Assembly (NCBI GenBank): GCA_030653935.1
Contig: JAURYL010000102.1
Coordinates: 1-32,838, forward strand
Direction of reading: 5' to 3'
Length of the DNA: 32,838 nucleotides
Source of the DNA: Pseudomonadota bacterium
GTDB taxonomy: Bacteria; Pseudomonadota; Gammaproteobacteria; Burkholderiales; Thiobacillaceae
Position 1 is the first letter of the stretch. The number at the start of each line of letters is the position of its first letter. Positions 8,041 to 16,918 of the stretch are shown here, piece after piece. The position numbers were made by a program, and so were the translations under genes. Below the pieces are notes generated by a model, which ran no database searches, was not told the DNA's origin, and saw only the letters and a list, made by a program, of their open reading frames with translations.

Positions 8041-8052
8041 ACGTTAATAGTT

Positions 8053-8074
8053 GCCGGCGAGACGCCGGCGCTAC
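8053..8074. repeat. Palindromic repeat B abutting the pump start codon
   Basis: An inverted family-B copy that ends 4 nt before the ATG of the RND pump gene. It occupies the position where a ribosome binding site would be expected. Confidence 0.8.
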
Positions 8075-8078
8075 TCCA

Positions 8079-11000
8079 ATGAAACGCCAGGACCTCCTCG
8101 GTACCTTCGTCCACCATCCGGTGGCGGCCAATCTGCTCATGTTGATTTTGTTGTTGGCCGGCCTGTTCGCGGTCTCCAAGCTCAATGTGCAGTTCTTCCC
8201 CAACTTCAATCTCGATTTCGTCACCGTGCGCGTGGACTGGCGCGGGGCGGCGGCGGAGGACGTGGAAGAGGGGGTGACCACGCCGCTGGAGCAGAAGCTG
8301 AAGAGCGTGGCCGGGGTCAAGCACCTGACCTCCACGTCCAGCCAGGGCGTCAGTTCCATCTCCATCGAATTCAAGGAAGGCACCGACCCGATCACCGCCG
8401 TCGACGAGGTGAAGCAGGCGGTGGACCAGTTCCGCAATCTGCCGCAGGACGCCGAGCCGCCGGAAGTCGGCCGCGTCATCCGTTACGAACCCATCGCCCG
8501 CGTCCTGCTCAGCGGCGCCAGCCTGCCGGAACTCAGGCGGCTGGCGCGCCAGTACGAGCAGGAACTGCTTGGACGTGGCGTGGACCGGGTGGATCTGCTC
8601 GGCCTGCCCGACGAGGAAATCGCCATCACCGTACCGGGCAAGGAACTGGAGCGCCTGGGCCTGACCCTGGATCAGGTAGCCACCCGTCTGGCGTTGACCA
8701 ACCGCGATCTGCCCGCCGGCAAGGTCGGAGGTGGGGAAATGAATGGCGAGGTGCAGCGCGAAGTGCGCGGCGTCAACCTGCGCCGCGACCCGCGCGACTA
8801 TCAGGATTTGCCCCTGGTCACCGAGGCCGGCAGCCGCATCGAACTGGGTCAGGTGGCGGAAATCACGCGTGGCCCGCGCGACAACAGCCTGTTCCTGGAA
8901 GTGAACGGCAAGCCGGCGGTGGAATTGCTGCTGAAGCGCGCCGAAGAAGGCAACACGCTGAAAGCGGCGGAGATCCTCAATGCCTGGCTGGCCGATACCC
9001 GTCCCAAGCTGCCGCCCACCTTGCAGCTTGAGGTCTATGACGAGACCTGGAGCCTGATCGAGGACCGCATCGGTTTGCTGCTCAGCAACGGCGCCATGGG
9101 TCTGATCATCGTGGTGTTCATCCTGTTGCTGTTTCTCAACGGCCGCGTCACGGTCTGGGTGGCGATGGGCATTCCCACCGCCTTCATGGCCACCCTGGCG
9201 GTGGTCTGGCTGGTGGGCGGCTCGATCAACATGATCAGCCTGTTCGCCCTGATCATGGCCCTGGGGGTGATCGTCGACGATGCCGTCGTGGTCGGCGAGG
9301 ACGCCTATGCCCACCACAAGATGGGCGAAGACCCCATGTTCGCCTCGGAAGGCGGCGCGCGGCGCATGTTCTGGCCGGTGATCGCCTCCAGCCTGACCAC
9401 GGTGGCGGCTTTCCTGCCGCTGATGCTGGTGTCCGGGCCGATGGGCAAGATCCTCGGCGACATCCCCTTCATCATGATCTGCGTGCTGCTGGCCTCGGTG
9501 GTCGAGTGCTTTTTCATCCTGCCGGCGCATTTGCGCAATGCCTTCGCCCACGAGGGAAAAAAGGTGAGCAAGGCGCGTCTCTGGCTGAACCAGACCTTCG
9601 ACAACTTCCGTGACGGCCCCTTCCGGCGCGCGGTGACCGCAGCGATCGAGTATCGCGGCGTCACCATCACCGCCGGCGTGGTCATCCTGATTCTGTCGGT
9701 CGGCCTGCTGGCCGGTGGGCGGGTCAAGTTCACCTTCTTCCCGACGCCGGAGCCGCAGATCGTCTATGCCAATGCCACCTTTGCCAGCGGCACGCCGCGT
9801 GTCCAGGTGGAAGCCTTCCTGGAACATCTGCGCCAGAGTCTGGAGGCCACCGAGAAAAGCTATGGCGTGGAAAACAAGGTCGTGGCGCACGCGGTCTTCA
9901 GCAACGGCGGCCTCGCCGGGGAACAGCGGGTGCGCCAGGGCGACCAGTTCGGCTCGGTCAATGTGGAACTCACGCCCTCGGAAAAGCGCGACGTTCGCAC
10001 CGAAACCTTCATCAAGGATTGGCAGTCGCGCATCCAGGTGCCGGCCGGTATCGAGAACTTCGTCGTGGTGCCGCGCCGTCAGGGACCGCCGGGTGGCGAT
10101 CTGGTGGTGCGCCTGGCCGGCCACGACGCCCACGCATTGAAGCTCGCCGCGCTCGACCTGCAAGCCAGCCTGCGCCAGATTCCCGGTGTCTACGGCATCG
10201 AGGACGACATGCCCTATGGTCGCGAACAGGTGGTGTTCAATCTCACCCCGGCCGGCGAGGCGCTCGGCCTGACCCTGGACGATCTTTCCCGGCAACTGCG
10301 CGCCGGCCTCGACGGCAAGCTGGTGCAACTGTTCCAGGATGGCCCGGAAGAGGTGGAAGTGCGCGTGCGCCTGCCGGCCGCCGAGCGCGCCAGCCTGGCT
10401 TTGCTGGAGCGCTTCACCGTGCGTACCCCGAGCGGCGATTGGGTGCCGCTCGCCACCGTCGCCCACTGGAGCACGCGCCAGGGCTTCGAGGCGCTGCGCC
10501 ACGCGGAATCGCAGTTGGCGGTGGAGGTGAATGGCACGGTGAACAGCGCCGTGGCCAACAGCAACGAAATCCTCGCCGGTCTCGCCGAAGCCACCATGCC
10601 GGCGCTGGAACGGAAGTACGGCATCCACTGGTCGTTCCAGGGCCGCGCGGCGGATCAACGCGAGACCATGGCCGACATGAAGACCGGCCTGATGCTGGGT
10701 CTGGCGCTGATCTACATCGTCCTGGCCTGGGTGTTCGGCCATTACGGCTGGCCGATCATCATCATGCTGGCGATTCCCTTCGGCCTGGTCGGCGCCATCA
10801 CCGGCCACTGGGTCATGGGCATCGATCTCACCATTCTGTCCATGTTCGGCTTGTTCGGCCTCTCCGGCATCGTCGTCAACGACGCCATCGTCCTGGTCGA
10901 GTTCTACCGCCACCAGCGCGAAAAAGGCCTGGCGGTGACGGAAGCCTTGATCAACGCCGCCTGCCTGCGTTTGCGCGCCATCCTGCTGACCTCGCTCACC

Positions 11001-11198
11001 ACCATCGGCGGCCTCTCCACCCTGATGGCGGAAACCTCCCTGCAGGCGCAGTTCCTCATCCCGATGGCCACCAGCATCACCTTCGGCCTCGCCTTCACCA
11101 CCTTCATCGCCCTGCTTTGGCTGCCCGCCATGCTCTCGTTCTATGAATCCGGGCATGTGCGGCTGATGCGGTACCTGGGGAGAACGCAGATCGCGTAG
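8079..11198 (+). CDS. RND efflux pump, inner-membrane subunit (HAE/AcrB type)
   Basis: A 1039-residue proton-driven exporter, the usual length for AcrB-like pumps. TM1 (about residues 15-33) is followed by the first large periplasmic domain, then TMs 2-6 (from about 333). TM4 carries the paired proton-relay aspartates Asp400-Asp401 in VIVDDAVVV. A second periplasmic domain (about 540-860) and six more helices complete the fold. The start at 8079 gives the typical N-terminus (MKRQDLLGTFVHHPVAANLLM); an in-frame codon at 7878 would add 67 residues made only of repeat sequence. No Shine-Dalgarno is visible because a repeat ends 4 nt upstream. The TAG stop lies inside repeat F. It works with the adaptor at 6482-7717; substrate unknown. 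Confidence 0.9.
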   Translation: MKRQDLLGTFVHHPVAANLLMLILLLAGLFAVSKLNVQFFPNFNLDFVTVRVDWRGAAAEDVEEGVTTPLEQKLKSVAGVKHLTSTSSQGVSSISIEFKEGTDPITAVDEVKQAVDQFRNLPQDAEPPEVGRVIRYEPIARVLLSGASLPELRRLARQYEQELLGRGVDRVDLLGLPDEEIAITVPGKELERLGLTLDQVATRLALTNRDLPAGKVGGGEMNGEVQREVRGVNLRRDPRDYQDLPLVTEAGSRIELGQVAEITRGPRDNSLFLEVNGKPAVELLLKRAEEGNTLKAAEILNAWLADTRPKLPPTLQLEVYDETWSLIEDRIGLLLSNGAMGLIIVVFILLLFLNGRVTVWVAMGIPTAFMATLAVVWLVGGSINMISLFALIMALGVIVDDAVVVGEDAYAHHKMGEDPMFASEGGARRMFWPVIASSLTTVAAFLPLMLVSGPMGKILGDIPFIMICVLLASVVECFFILPAHLRNAFAHEGKKVSKARLWLNQTFDNFRDGPFRRAVTAAIEYRGVTITAGVVILILSVGLLAGGRVKFTFFPTPEPQIVYANATFASGTPRVQVEAFLEHLRQSLEATEKSYGVENKVVAHAVFSNGGLAGEQRVRQGDQFGSVNVELTPSEKRDVRTETFIKDWQSRIQVPAGIENFVVVPRRQGPPGGDLVVRLAGHDAHALKLAALDLQASLRQIPGVYGIEDDMPYGREQVVFNLTPAGEALGLTLDDLSRQLRAGLDGKLVQLFQDGPEEVEVRVRLPAAERASLALLERFTVRTPSGDWVPLATVAHWSTRQGFEALRHAESQLAVEVNGTVNSAVANSNEILAGLAEATMPALERKYGIHWSFQGRAADQRETMADMKTGLMLGLALIYIVLAWVFGHYGWPIIIMLAIPFGLVGAITGHWVMGIDLTILSMFGLFGLSGIVVNDAIVLVEFYRHQREKGLAVTEALINAACLRLRAILLTSLTTIGGLSTLMAETSLQAQFLIPMATSITFGLAFTTFIALLWLPAMLSFYESGHVRLMRYLGRTQIA

Positions 11199-11279
11199 GA
11201 GCGGACCGAGTCCGCGATATCACCGTGGCTATCGCGGACGCGGTCCGCTCCTACTATCGCGGACGCGGTCCGCTCCTAC
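11195..11279. repeat. Repeat F cluster (GTAGGAGCGGACC family), three 25-bp units
   Basis: Unit 1 (11195-11219) begins GTAGGAGCGGACC and includes the TAG stop of the RND pump. Units 2 and 3 (11230-11254 and 11255-11279) are exact tandem copies in the opposite orientation, differing from unit 1 at one base. Unit 1 can therefore pair with either one to form a long hairpin, which may act as a terminator. Confidence 0.88.
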
Positions 11280-11305
11280 GGCTTTTTTTGAGGTATTCCT
11301 GGATC

Positions 11306-11923
11306 ATGCCCACCGAATCCGTCCGTTTCTTCGACACCCAGTTCCAGCGTCAGGTGGATGCCGGCGAGTTCGAACTCAACCCGTTTGAGCGGTTGACGCT
11401 GCCGTATTTGCAAGGTGAGGTGCTCGACCTCGGCTGCGGCCTCGGCAACCTCGCCTTGGAAGCCGCGCGCGCCGGCTGCCGGGTCACCGCGCTGGACGGC
11501 AGCCCCGCCGGTATCGCCCGCTTGCGCGAGACGGCGGCCGGCCTCGGTTTGCCGGTCGCGGCACATGAGGCCGACCTGGGCCATTGGGCCGGCGACCGCG
11601 ATTACGACAGCATCGTTGCCATCGGCTTGTTGATGTTCTTCCCGCGTGAACGCGCCGAAGCGTTGCTCGCCGACATTGTCGCCCATGTCCGACCGGGCGG
11701 CGTGGTGGCGCTCAATGTGCTGACTGAAGGCACCACCTTCCTCGGCATGTTCGAACCGGATCACTACCACCTGTTCGCCCCCGGTGCCCTGAAAGCCGCG
11801 TTGCCCGGCTGGGAAATCCTGGCCGAGTCGGTGGATCAATTCCCCGCGCCCGGCGATAGGGTGAAAGTCTTCGATACCGTGATTGCGCGCCGTGTAGCGC
11901 CGGCTTCCAGCCGGCTGTTTTAA
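11306..11923 (+). CDS. TehB-like SAM-dependent methyltransferase
   Basis: A 205-residue class I methyltransferase. The SAM-binding glycine loop DLGCGLG is at residues 41-47, the ribose-binding acidic strand end is in VTALDGS (about 63-69), and a post-I acidic residue is in HEADLGHW. The C-terminal half (VNVLTEGTTFLGMFEPDHYHLF, split by family-typical turns) resembles TehB-type tellurite-resistance methyltransferases, but the substrate is not shown. The ATG at 11306 is preferred: upstream in-frame codons are translated repeat F. GAGG lies 12 nt upstream, rather far. The last nine residues (VAPASSRLF) are encoded by repeat B (11893-11915) and the bases beyond it, so the native C-terminus was probably altered by the repeat. 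Confidence 0.8.
   Translation: MPTESVRFFDTQFQRQVDAGEFELNPFERLTLPYLQGEVLDLGCGLGNLALEAARAGCRVTALDGSPAGIARLRETAAGLGLPVAAHEADLGHWAGDRDYDSIVAIGLLMFFPRERAEALLADIVAHVRPGGVVALNVLTEGTTFLGMFEPDHYHLFAPGALKAALPGWEILAESVDQFPAPGDRVKVFDTVIARRVAPASSRLF
11893..11915. repeat. Palindromic repeat B inside the 3' end of the methyltransferase gene
   Basis: TGTAGCGCCGGC with the TTCCA centre and GCCGGC end. It is read through in a frame where its TAG is out of phase, adding codons before the TAA at 11921. Confidence 0.85.
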
Positions 11924-12257
11924 GGGATGCCAGTGTCACGCACCAGGCGTCAGTTACATTGAAACGCGAGGATACAAGCGTGTTCAAACCGCACCACGCA
12001 ACGCGACCGTGCTGCGTCACGAGCCAACGCCAAAAGAGCGGAGTAATCGGCCCGCCGCAGCAAATCGTTCCGAAGAAACAGGGCCGATGCACCGCGTGTA
12101 GCGCCGGCTTCCAGCCGGCGTCTTGACCGTATCGGCAGCCGACACTTTTAAAAGACGCCGGCTGGAAGCCGGCGCTACAGGTGCGCGAAAACTTCATTTC
12201 GAATCAGTTGGTTGCAATGTGCTTCTTGGGCGCCTTGGGAAAGGGGGGGGTGGATAG
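11924..12257. other. Gene-free gap of 334 nt with a long inverted repeat
   Basis: About 170 nt of non-repeat sequence (11924-12096) shows no recognisable gene or motif. It is followed by the 83-bp inverted pair of repeat B (12097-12179) and about 78 nt leading to the dehydrogenase gene, including a run of eight G. No promoter could be assigned with confidence. Confidence 0.6.
12097..12179. repeat. Perfect long inverted repeat of family B (28-bp arms)
   Basis: Arm 1 (12097-12124) starts TGTAGCGCCGGCTTCC. Arm 2 (12152-12179) is its exact reverse complement, with a 27-nt spacer. Each arm is itself a short palindrome. It is an inverted pair similar to that at 32768-32838. Confidence 0.9.
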
Positions 12258-13097
12258 ATGAAATCCATCCTCATCACCGGCTGTTCCAGCGGCATCGGCC
12301 ATACCGTCGCCCTTGGCTTGAAACAACGCGGCTGGCGGGTGTTTGCCAGCGCGCGTGACGCGGTCGACGTGGTGCGCCTGGCCGACGAGGGGCTGGAAAG
12401 CCTGCGCCTGGACCTGAACGATTCTGCCAGCATTCGCACCGCCGCCGCCGATGTCCTGGCGCGTACCGGCGGTACCCTGGATGCCCTGTTCAACAACGGC
12501 GGTTTCGGCCAGGTGGGGGCGGTGGAGGACCTCACCCGCGATGCGCTACGCGAACAGTTCGAGACTAATCTGTTCGGCTGGGTGGAACTCACCAATCTCG
12601 TCATCCCCGCGATGCGCGCCCAGGGCCATGGCCGCATCGTCATGAACGGCTCGGTGCTCGGCTATGCCGCCTTCCCCTATCGCGGCGCCTACAACGCGGT
12701 GAAATTCGCGCTCGAAGGCTTGAGCGATACCCTGCGCATGGAACTGGCTGGCGCCGGCATCTCGGTCAGCCTGGTGGAACCCGGCCCCATCGTTTCCCGC
12801 TTTCGCGAGAACTGTCTGCCGCACTTCGAGAAGCACATCGCTTGGCGGACCAGCGTGCATCGCGCCAGCTACGAAGCCCAGCTCACGCGCCTGAAGAATC
12901 CCGGCCCGGTGGCCCCCTTCACGCTCGGCCCGGAAGCCGTGCTGGAGAAGGTGATTCATGCCCTGGAAAGCCCGCACCCACGCGCCCGTTACCCCGTCAC
13001 CGTGCCCTCGGTGGCGTTCTGGTGGCTGAAACGGCTGCTCTCGGTCCGGATGATGGACAAGCTGCTGTTGCGCGCTTCCGGCGGGGGGAAACGCTGA
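12258..13097 (+). CDS. Short-chain dehydrogenase/reductase
   Basis: A 279-residue cytoplasmic NAD(P)-dependent oxidoreductase with a Rossmann fold. Visible motifs: cofactor loop TGCSSGIG (residues 7-14), an acidic residue in LRLDLND, the structural NNGG where most members have NNAG (about 80), catalytic Ser in NGSVLG, and catalytic Tyr145 and Lys149 in YNAVK. The PGP motif follows (VEPGPIVSRF). An Arg after the first strand (ASARD) hints at NADP preference. Substrate cannot be deduced. It ends 26 nt before the TonB-type gene and is probably transcribed with it. The upstream G-run provides a possible ribosome site. Confidence 0.88.
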   Translation: MKSILITGCSSGIGHTVALGLKQRGWRVFASARDAVDVVRLADEGLESLRLDLNDSASIRTAAADVLARTGGTLDALFNNGGFGQVGAVEDLTRDALREQFETNLFGWVELTNLVIPAMRAQGHGRIVMNGSVLGYAAFPYRGAYNAVKFALEGLSDTLRMELAGAGISVSLVEPGPIVSRFRENCLPHFEKHIAWRTSVHRASYEAQLTRLKNPGPVAPFTLGPEAVLEKVIHALESPHPRARYPVTVPSVAFWWLKRLLSVRMMDKLLLRASGGGKR

Positions 13098-13123
13098 GCG
13101 GGGGAAATCGCTCCAAACATGCC

Positions 13124-13939
13124 ATGACCACGCGCTCAACCCCCTTGTCCTCCGATTGGCGCTGGCTTTTGCGCCAGCCCATCGCCACCGGCCTGGCACT
13201 GTCGTTGTGTCTGCATCTGGCGCTGCTGGCCCTGGTTCAGCCGGTGCCAGGAGGGGGCGGGATGGGCGCGCTGGTGATCCAGGCGCGCCTGACCCCGCCC
13301 GAGCCCGAACTCGAAACCACGGTAGTGGCGCCGGAATTGCTTCCGGAAGCGCCCCCGGAAGTGCCCCCGGAAGTGCCCCCTGAACCCATACCCAAACCTG
13401 TCGTCGAGACGGAGGCGAAGCCGCCCGTGGAACCCACCCGGACAGCCGAGCACTTGTTGACCAGCCATGTCCCGTCCCCGGCGCCGCCTTTGCCGCTGCC
13501 ACCCGTCCCCGTCCCCGCCGCGGCTGCCAGTGAACCCGCGCCAGCCGCGGTTGCGCCGCCGGCGAGTGTGCCGGTCACCGCCGCCGCCGGTACGCCGGCG
13601 CGCCATGAGACCAGCGCGCCGCTCGGCGTCGGCATCGACACCAACTGGTATTTCGCCCGCCAGGTGGACACGCGAGCCCGCGAAACGGGTCGAATCGTGC
13701 CTGAATATCCGGAGTCGGCTAGGCGGCGCAACCAGGAAGGCACGCTCAAGTTGATGGTGAAAATCGACGATCTTGGCAGGGTGCGCGATGTCGAGGTGGT
13801 GGAGGCGGATTACCCCGGCGTCTTCGATGAGGCGGCGCTCGAGGCTTTCCGTGAGGCGCGCTTCCACCCGGCCATGAAGGATGGCCGGCCGGTGCGCTAT
13901 CAGGCGTATATCCGGGTGGTATTCAAACTGCGGGATTGA
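13124..13939 (+). CDS. TonB-family energy-transducing protein
   Basis: A 271-residue inner-membrane protein. One N-terminal helix (about residues 19-37) is followed by a long Pro/Glu/Ala/Val-rich periplasm-spanning stretch (about 55-180), including tandem EVPP repeats. A C-terminal TonB domain follows (about 195-271, with PEYPESARRRNQEGTLKL and a final RVVFKL strand). TonB proteins transmit proton-motive force to outer-membrane receptors together with ExbB and ExbD. Neither exbBD nor a receptor gene is present here. The ATG at 13124 is the first in-frame start after the dehydrogenase gene; GGGGGAAA lies about 16 nt upstream, so the ribosome site is imperfect. The gene faces the TRAP receptor gene tail to tail with a 12-nt gap. 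Confidence 0.85.
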   Translation: MTTRSTPLSSDWRWLLRQPIATGLALSLCLHLALLALVQPVPGGGGMGALVIQARLTPPEPELETTVVAPELLPEAPPEVPPEVPPEPIPKPVVETEAKPPVEPTRTAEHLLTSHVPSPAPPLPLPPVPVPAAAASEPAPAAVAPPASVPVTAAAGTPARHETSAPLGVGIDTNWYFARQVDTRARETGRIVPEYPESARRRNQEGTLKLMVKIDDLGRVRDVEVVEADYPGVFDEAALEAFREARFHPAMKDGRPVRYQAYIRVVFKLRD

Positions 13940-13951
13940 GCCGCGCCCAAG

Positions 13952-15058
<1,107 letters not shown>

Positions 15059-15088
15059 GAGAACTCTTGGGTCGGTGTGAGGCGTGGA

Positions 15089-15529
15089 TTATGCCGTCGC
15101 AGGCTGACTTGGGCGGATACGCACGATGATGTCGATGCTGTCCGTTTCCATGCCTTCGGGCGCTATGGGCATGCCCGCGAGTTTCAGGCTGTCGTCGTGG
15201 ATGTCTGTCAGTTCGCCACTCGCCATATTGTAGAAATGGTGGTGAGGCGCGGTGTTCGGGTCATAGAACACCCGGGTCGGGTCGACGATGACCTCGCGGA
15301 CCAGCTTCTTTTCCAGAAACAAGCGCAGGGAGTTGTAGACCGTCGCCTTCGAGACCTCGCTGTAACGCGCGTTGACGATTTCCAGAAGTTGATCGGCGGA
15401 AAAATGCTCATGGCGCGAGAACATCACGCCGGCGATTTCAATGCGCTGGTGGGTGGGCGCGATGCCATGTTCTCGCAGCATGTCTGCTATCTCGCCCCGC
15501 TGCATCGGGGCCGGCGAACGAGTGGGCAT
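15089..15529 (-). CDS. Fur-family regulator, Irr-like
   Basis: A 146-residue DNA-binding regulator. The N-terminal winged helix (about residues 8-75) includes APTHQRIEIAGVMF and the recognition-helix motif SKATVYNSLRLF. The dimerisation domain has the metal-site cluster PHHHFYN. The paired cysteines of a structural zinc site are missing (MASGEL replaces CxxC), which resembles the Irr branch, known in alphaproteobacteria as an iron/heme-responsive regulator. Equating the function is inference. I choose the ATG at 15529: AGGA lies 7 nt upstream, whereas the ATG at 15550 would lie about 5 nt from the predicted transcription start. The protein may control the downstream TRAP receptor or itself. 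Confidence 0.85.
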   Translation of the reverse strand: MPTRSPAPMQRGEIADMLREHGIAPTHQRIEIAGVMFSRHEHFSADQLLEIVNARYSEVSKATVYNSLRLFLEKKLVREVIVDPTRVFYDPNTAPHHHFYNMASGELTDIHDDSLKLAGMPIAPEGMETDSIDIIVRIRPSQPATA

Positions 15530-15561
15530 GGATAAGTCCTGTTGGTTCATTAAGTGGCGTT

Positions 15562-15590
15562 ATTTTAGGAGCGTGCTTACACCGTGTCTA
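15562..15590 (-). promoter_or_regulatory. Sigma-70-type promoter of the Irr-like gene
   Basis: On the minus strand, TAGACA (15590-15585, 5 of 6 to TTGACA) and TAAAAT (15567-15562, 5 of 6 to TATAAT) are separated by exactly 17 nt. Transcription should begin near 15555. The promoter occupies the 41-nt gap after the ThiO-like gene, so the regulator and the TRAP receptor gene need not depend on readthrough. Confidence 0.65.
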
Positions 15591-15591
15591 A

Positions 15592-16656
15592 TCAGCGCGC
15601 CCGCCAAGCATAAGGCGTCACATCGACGGTCGTGGCGGTTCCCGTCATGTGATGCGACAAAATCTCGGCCGCGGCTGGCGCCATCGTCACCCCATAGCGG
15701 AAGTGGCCACTGTTCACGTACAGGTTTTCAAGCGAGGGATGGCGCCCGATGGTGGGGATGTTGTAGGGTGCACCGGGACGCAGGCCGGACCATTGGGTGA
15801 CGATTTCCGCCTGCCGCAATTCCGGCATCACCCCGTAGGCGAAGTCCAGCAATTCCGTTCTCGCCCGTGCCGTGGTGGAGCGGTCGAACCCCACTTCCTC
15901 CAGGGTGCTGCCCACCAGGATCAGACCATCCGCGCGGGGCACCAGATAATGCCCGCGCCGGTAGATCACGCAGGGCAGCAAACCCGGTTCAGCCTTGAGC
16001 AGCACAATCTGGCCGCGTACCGGGGCGATATCGGGCGCGTGCTCCAGGGGCGCCAGCAAACCGCCACTCCACGCGCCCGCCGTGACCAGCACGTTATCCG
16101 CGGCTAAAACGCCGCCGGGGGTCGCCACGCCGATGACTCGCGTGCCCTCGATCAGAAGTTGCGTGGCCGGGGTGTGTTCGTGAATCCTGACCCCGGCGCG
16201 CGAGGCCGCCACATACAGGGCTTGCATGATGCGTGGGTTGCGCGCCTGCGCCACGTTCGGCAGCCAAAGACTGTCGGGAGCGCGGAATCGAGCCAGGGAG
16301 GCGGGAGGCGTGGCCACTGTTTCGCCCTGTTGTTCGCACCAGTTCAGGGCAAGCTCACGATGCTCGGGTTCCAGCACCAGCATGCCGCAGCGGAGGTACT
16401 CCGGATCGACACCGCCGGCCAGGCGCAGGCGTTCCGCCAACTCCGGCCACAACGCGCGTCCGAGTTTCGCCAGCGCGTTGACCTCCGGGCCGTAGTTCCA
16501 GGGCGGCAGCAATGAAAGAATGCCCGCGCCGGCCCAGGACGACTCCCTTCCGGTCGAGTTCCGCTCCAGAACGCTGACCTCCTGGCCGGCTTGCCGGAGC
16601 ATGAGCGCGGAGAGCAGGCCGTTGATGCCGCCACCGAGGATGAGACAGGAAATCAT
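15592..16656 (-). CDS. thiO: FAD-dependent amine/glycine oxidase, ThiO-like
   Basis: A 354-residue flavoenzyme of the DAO family. The N-terminal dinucleotide fold has the FAD motif LGGGINGLLSAL (residues 7-18) and Glu31 ending the second strand. The segment SSWAGAGILSLLPPW follows, as in glycine oxidases. The C-terminal part has LYVNSGHFRYGVTMAP, the second FAD contact. ThiO oxidises glycine to the imine used in thiazole synthesis for thiamine; here no thi gene is adjacent, so a related amino-acid oxidase is possible. It is the upstream member of a minus-strand series with the Irr-like regulator and TRAP receptor, and is divergent from the pilin cluster. No TPP riboswitch was recognised upstream. 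Confidence 0.8.
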   Translation of the reverse strand: MISCLILGGGINGLLSALMLRQAGQEVSVLERNSTGRESSWAGAGILSLLPPWNYGPEVNALAKLGRALWPELAERLRLAGGVDPEYLRCGMLVLEPEHRELALNWCEQQGETVATPPASLARFRAPDSLWLPNVAQARNPRIMQALYVAASRAGVRIHEHTPATQLLIEGTRVIGVATPGGVLAADNVLVTAGAWSGGLLAPLEHAPDIAPVRGQIVLLKAEPGLLPCVIYRRGHYLVPRADGLILVGSTLEEVGFDRSTTARARTELLDFAYGVMPELRQAEIVTQWSGLRPGAPYNIPTIGRHPSLENLYVNSGHFRYGVTMAPAAAEILSHHMTGTATTVDVTPYAWRAR

Positions 16657-16730
16657 GTGGGTAAACGCTCCAGGGTGGTGATTGCGCCAGATGTAACAAA
16701 CAGGTCGGGTCGCGGCGGTATCGCCACTGA

Positions 16731-16759
16731 GTAGGGGCGGGTTTGAAACCCGCCCCTAC
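16731..16759. repeat. Palindromic repeat A, copy 3
   Basis: A 29-bp perfect palindrome with GGTTTGAAACC at its centre. It lies in the 262-nt gap between the divergent thiO-like and fimT genes and may insulate them; no other element is clear in that gap. Confidence 0.9.
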
Positions 16760-16918
16760 CCTCGCCGGCTGCATTTCATATAGAGCCAGGAAGATCCGGG
16801 GAAATGCGCCGTTCATCGTGGCAGAATCGCCGTTCGTCGTATGCCCGCCACGGCACGGCGCGGCGGCGGCTAGGATAGCAGAGCCGAAACAACACAGCCC
16901 ATCGGGAGCACCGGCACC

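Larger units (their letters stand above)
7718..8078. other. Repeat mosaic of 361 nt inside the RND operon
   Basis: The gap between adaptor and pump genes is filled with repeats: family B (7786-7808 and 8053-8074), family E (7810-7840 and 7891-7977) and two identical 45-bp copies of family D (7840-7884 and 7996-8040). A reading frame stays open through the block in phase with the pump gene, but its codons are repeat sequence. No gene is supported here. Confidence 0.75.

Noticed and set aside
6268-8045. Clustered repeats considered as a CRISPR array
   Set aside because: Units differ in length, are strongly palindromic, have irregular spacing without unique spacers of constant length, and no cas gene is present.
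7878-8078. In-frame N-terminal extension of the RND pump (67 codons)
   Set aside because: All of these codons are repeat B, D and E sequence, and the pump N-terminus typical of the family begins at 8079.
8025-11156. Very long open frame on the minus strand across the RND pump gene (1043 codons)
   Set aside because: It is antisense to a well-recognised pump. The composition, rich in His, Gln and Asp, is typical of a shadow frame in GC-rich DNA.
11225-11305. Upstream start for the methyltransferase gene (27 extra residues)
   Set aside because: The extra codons are translated tandem repeat F. The ATG at 11306 gives the normal family N-terminus.
11712-12197. Minus-strand frame of 161 codons across the methyltransferase end and the following gap
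   Set aside because: It contains peptides such as AGWKPALH that come directly from repeat B copies. The rest shows no recognised family.
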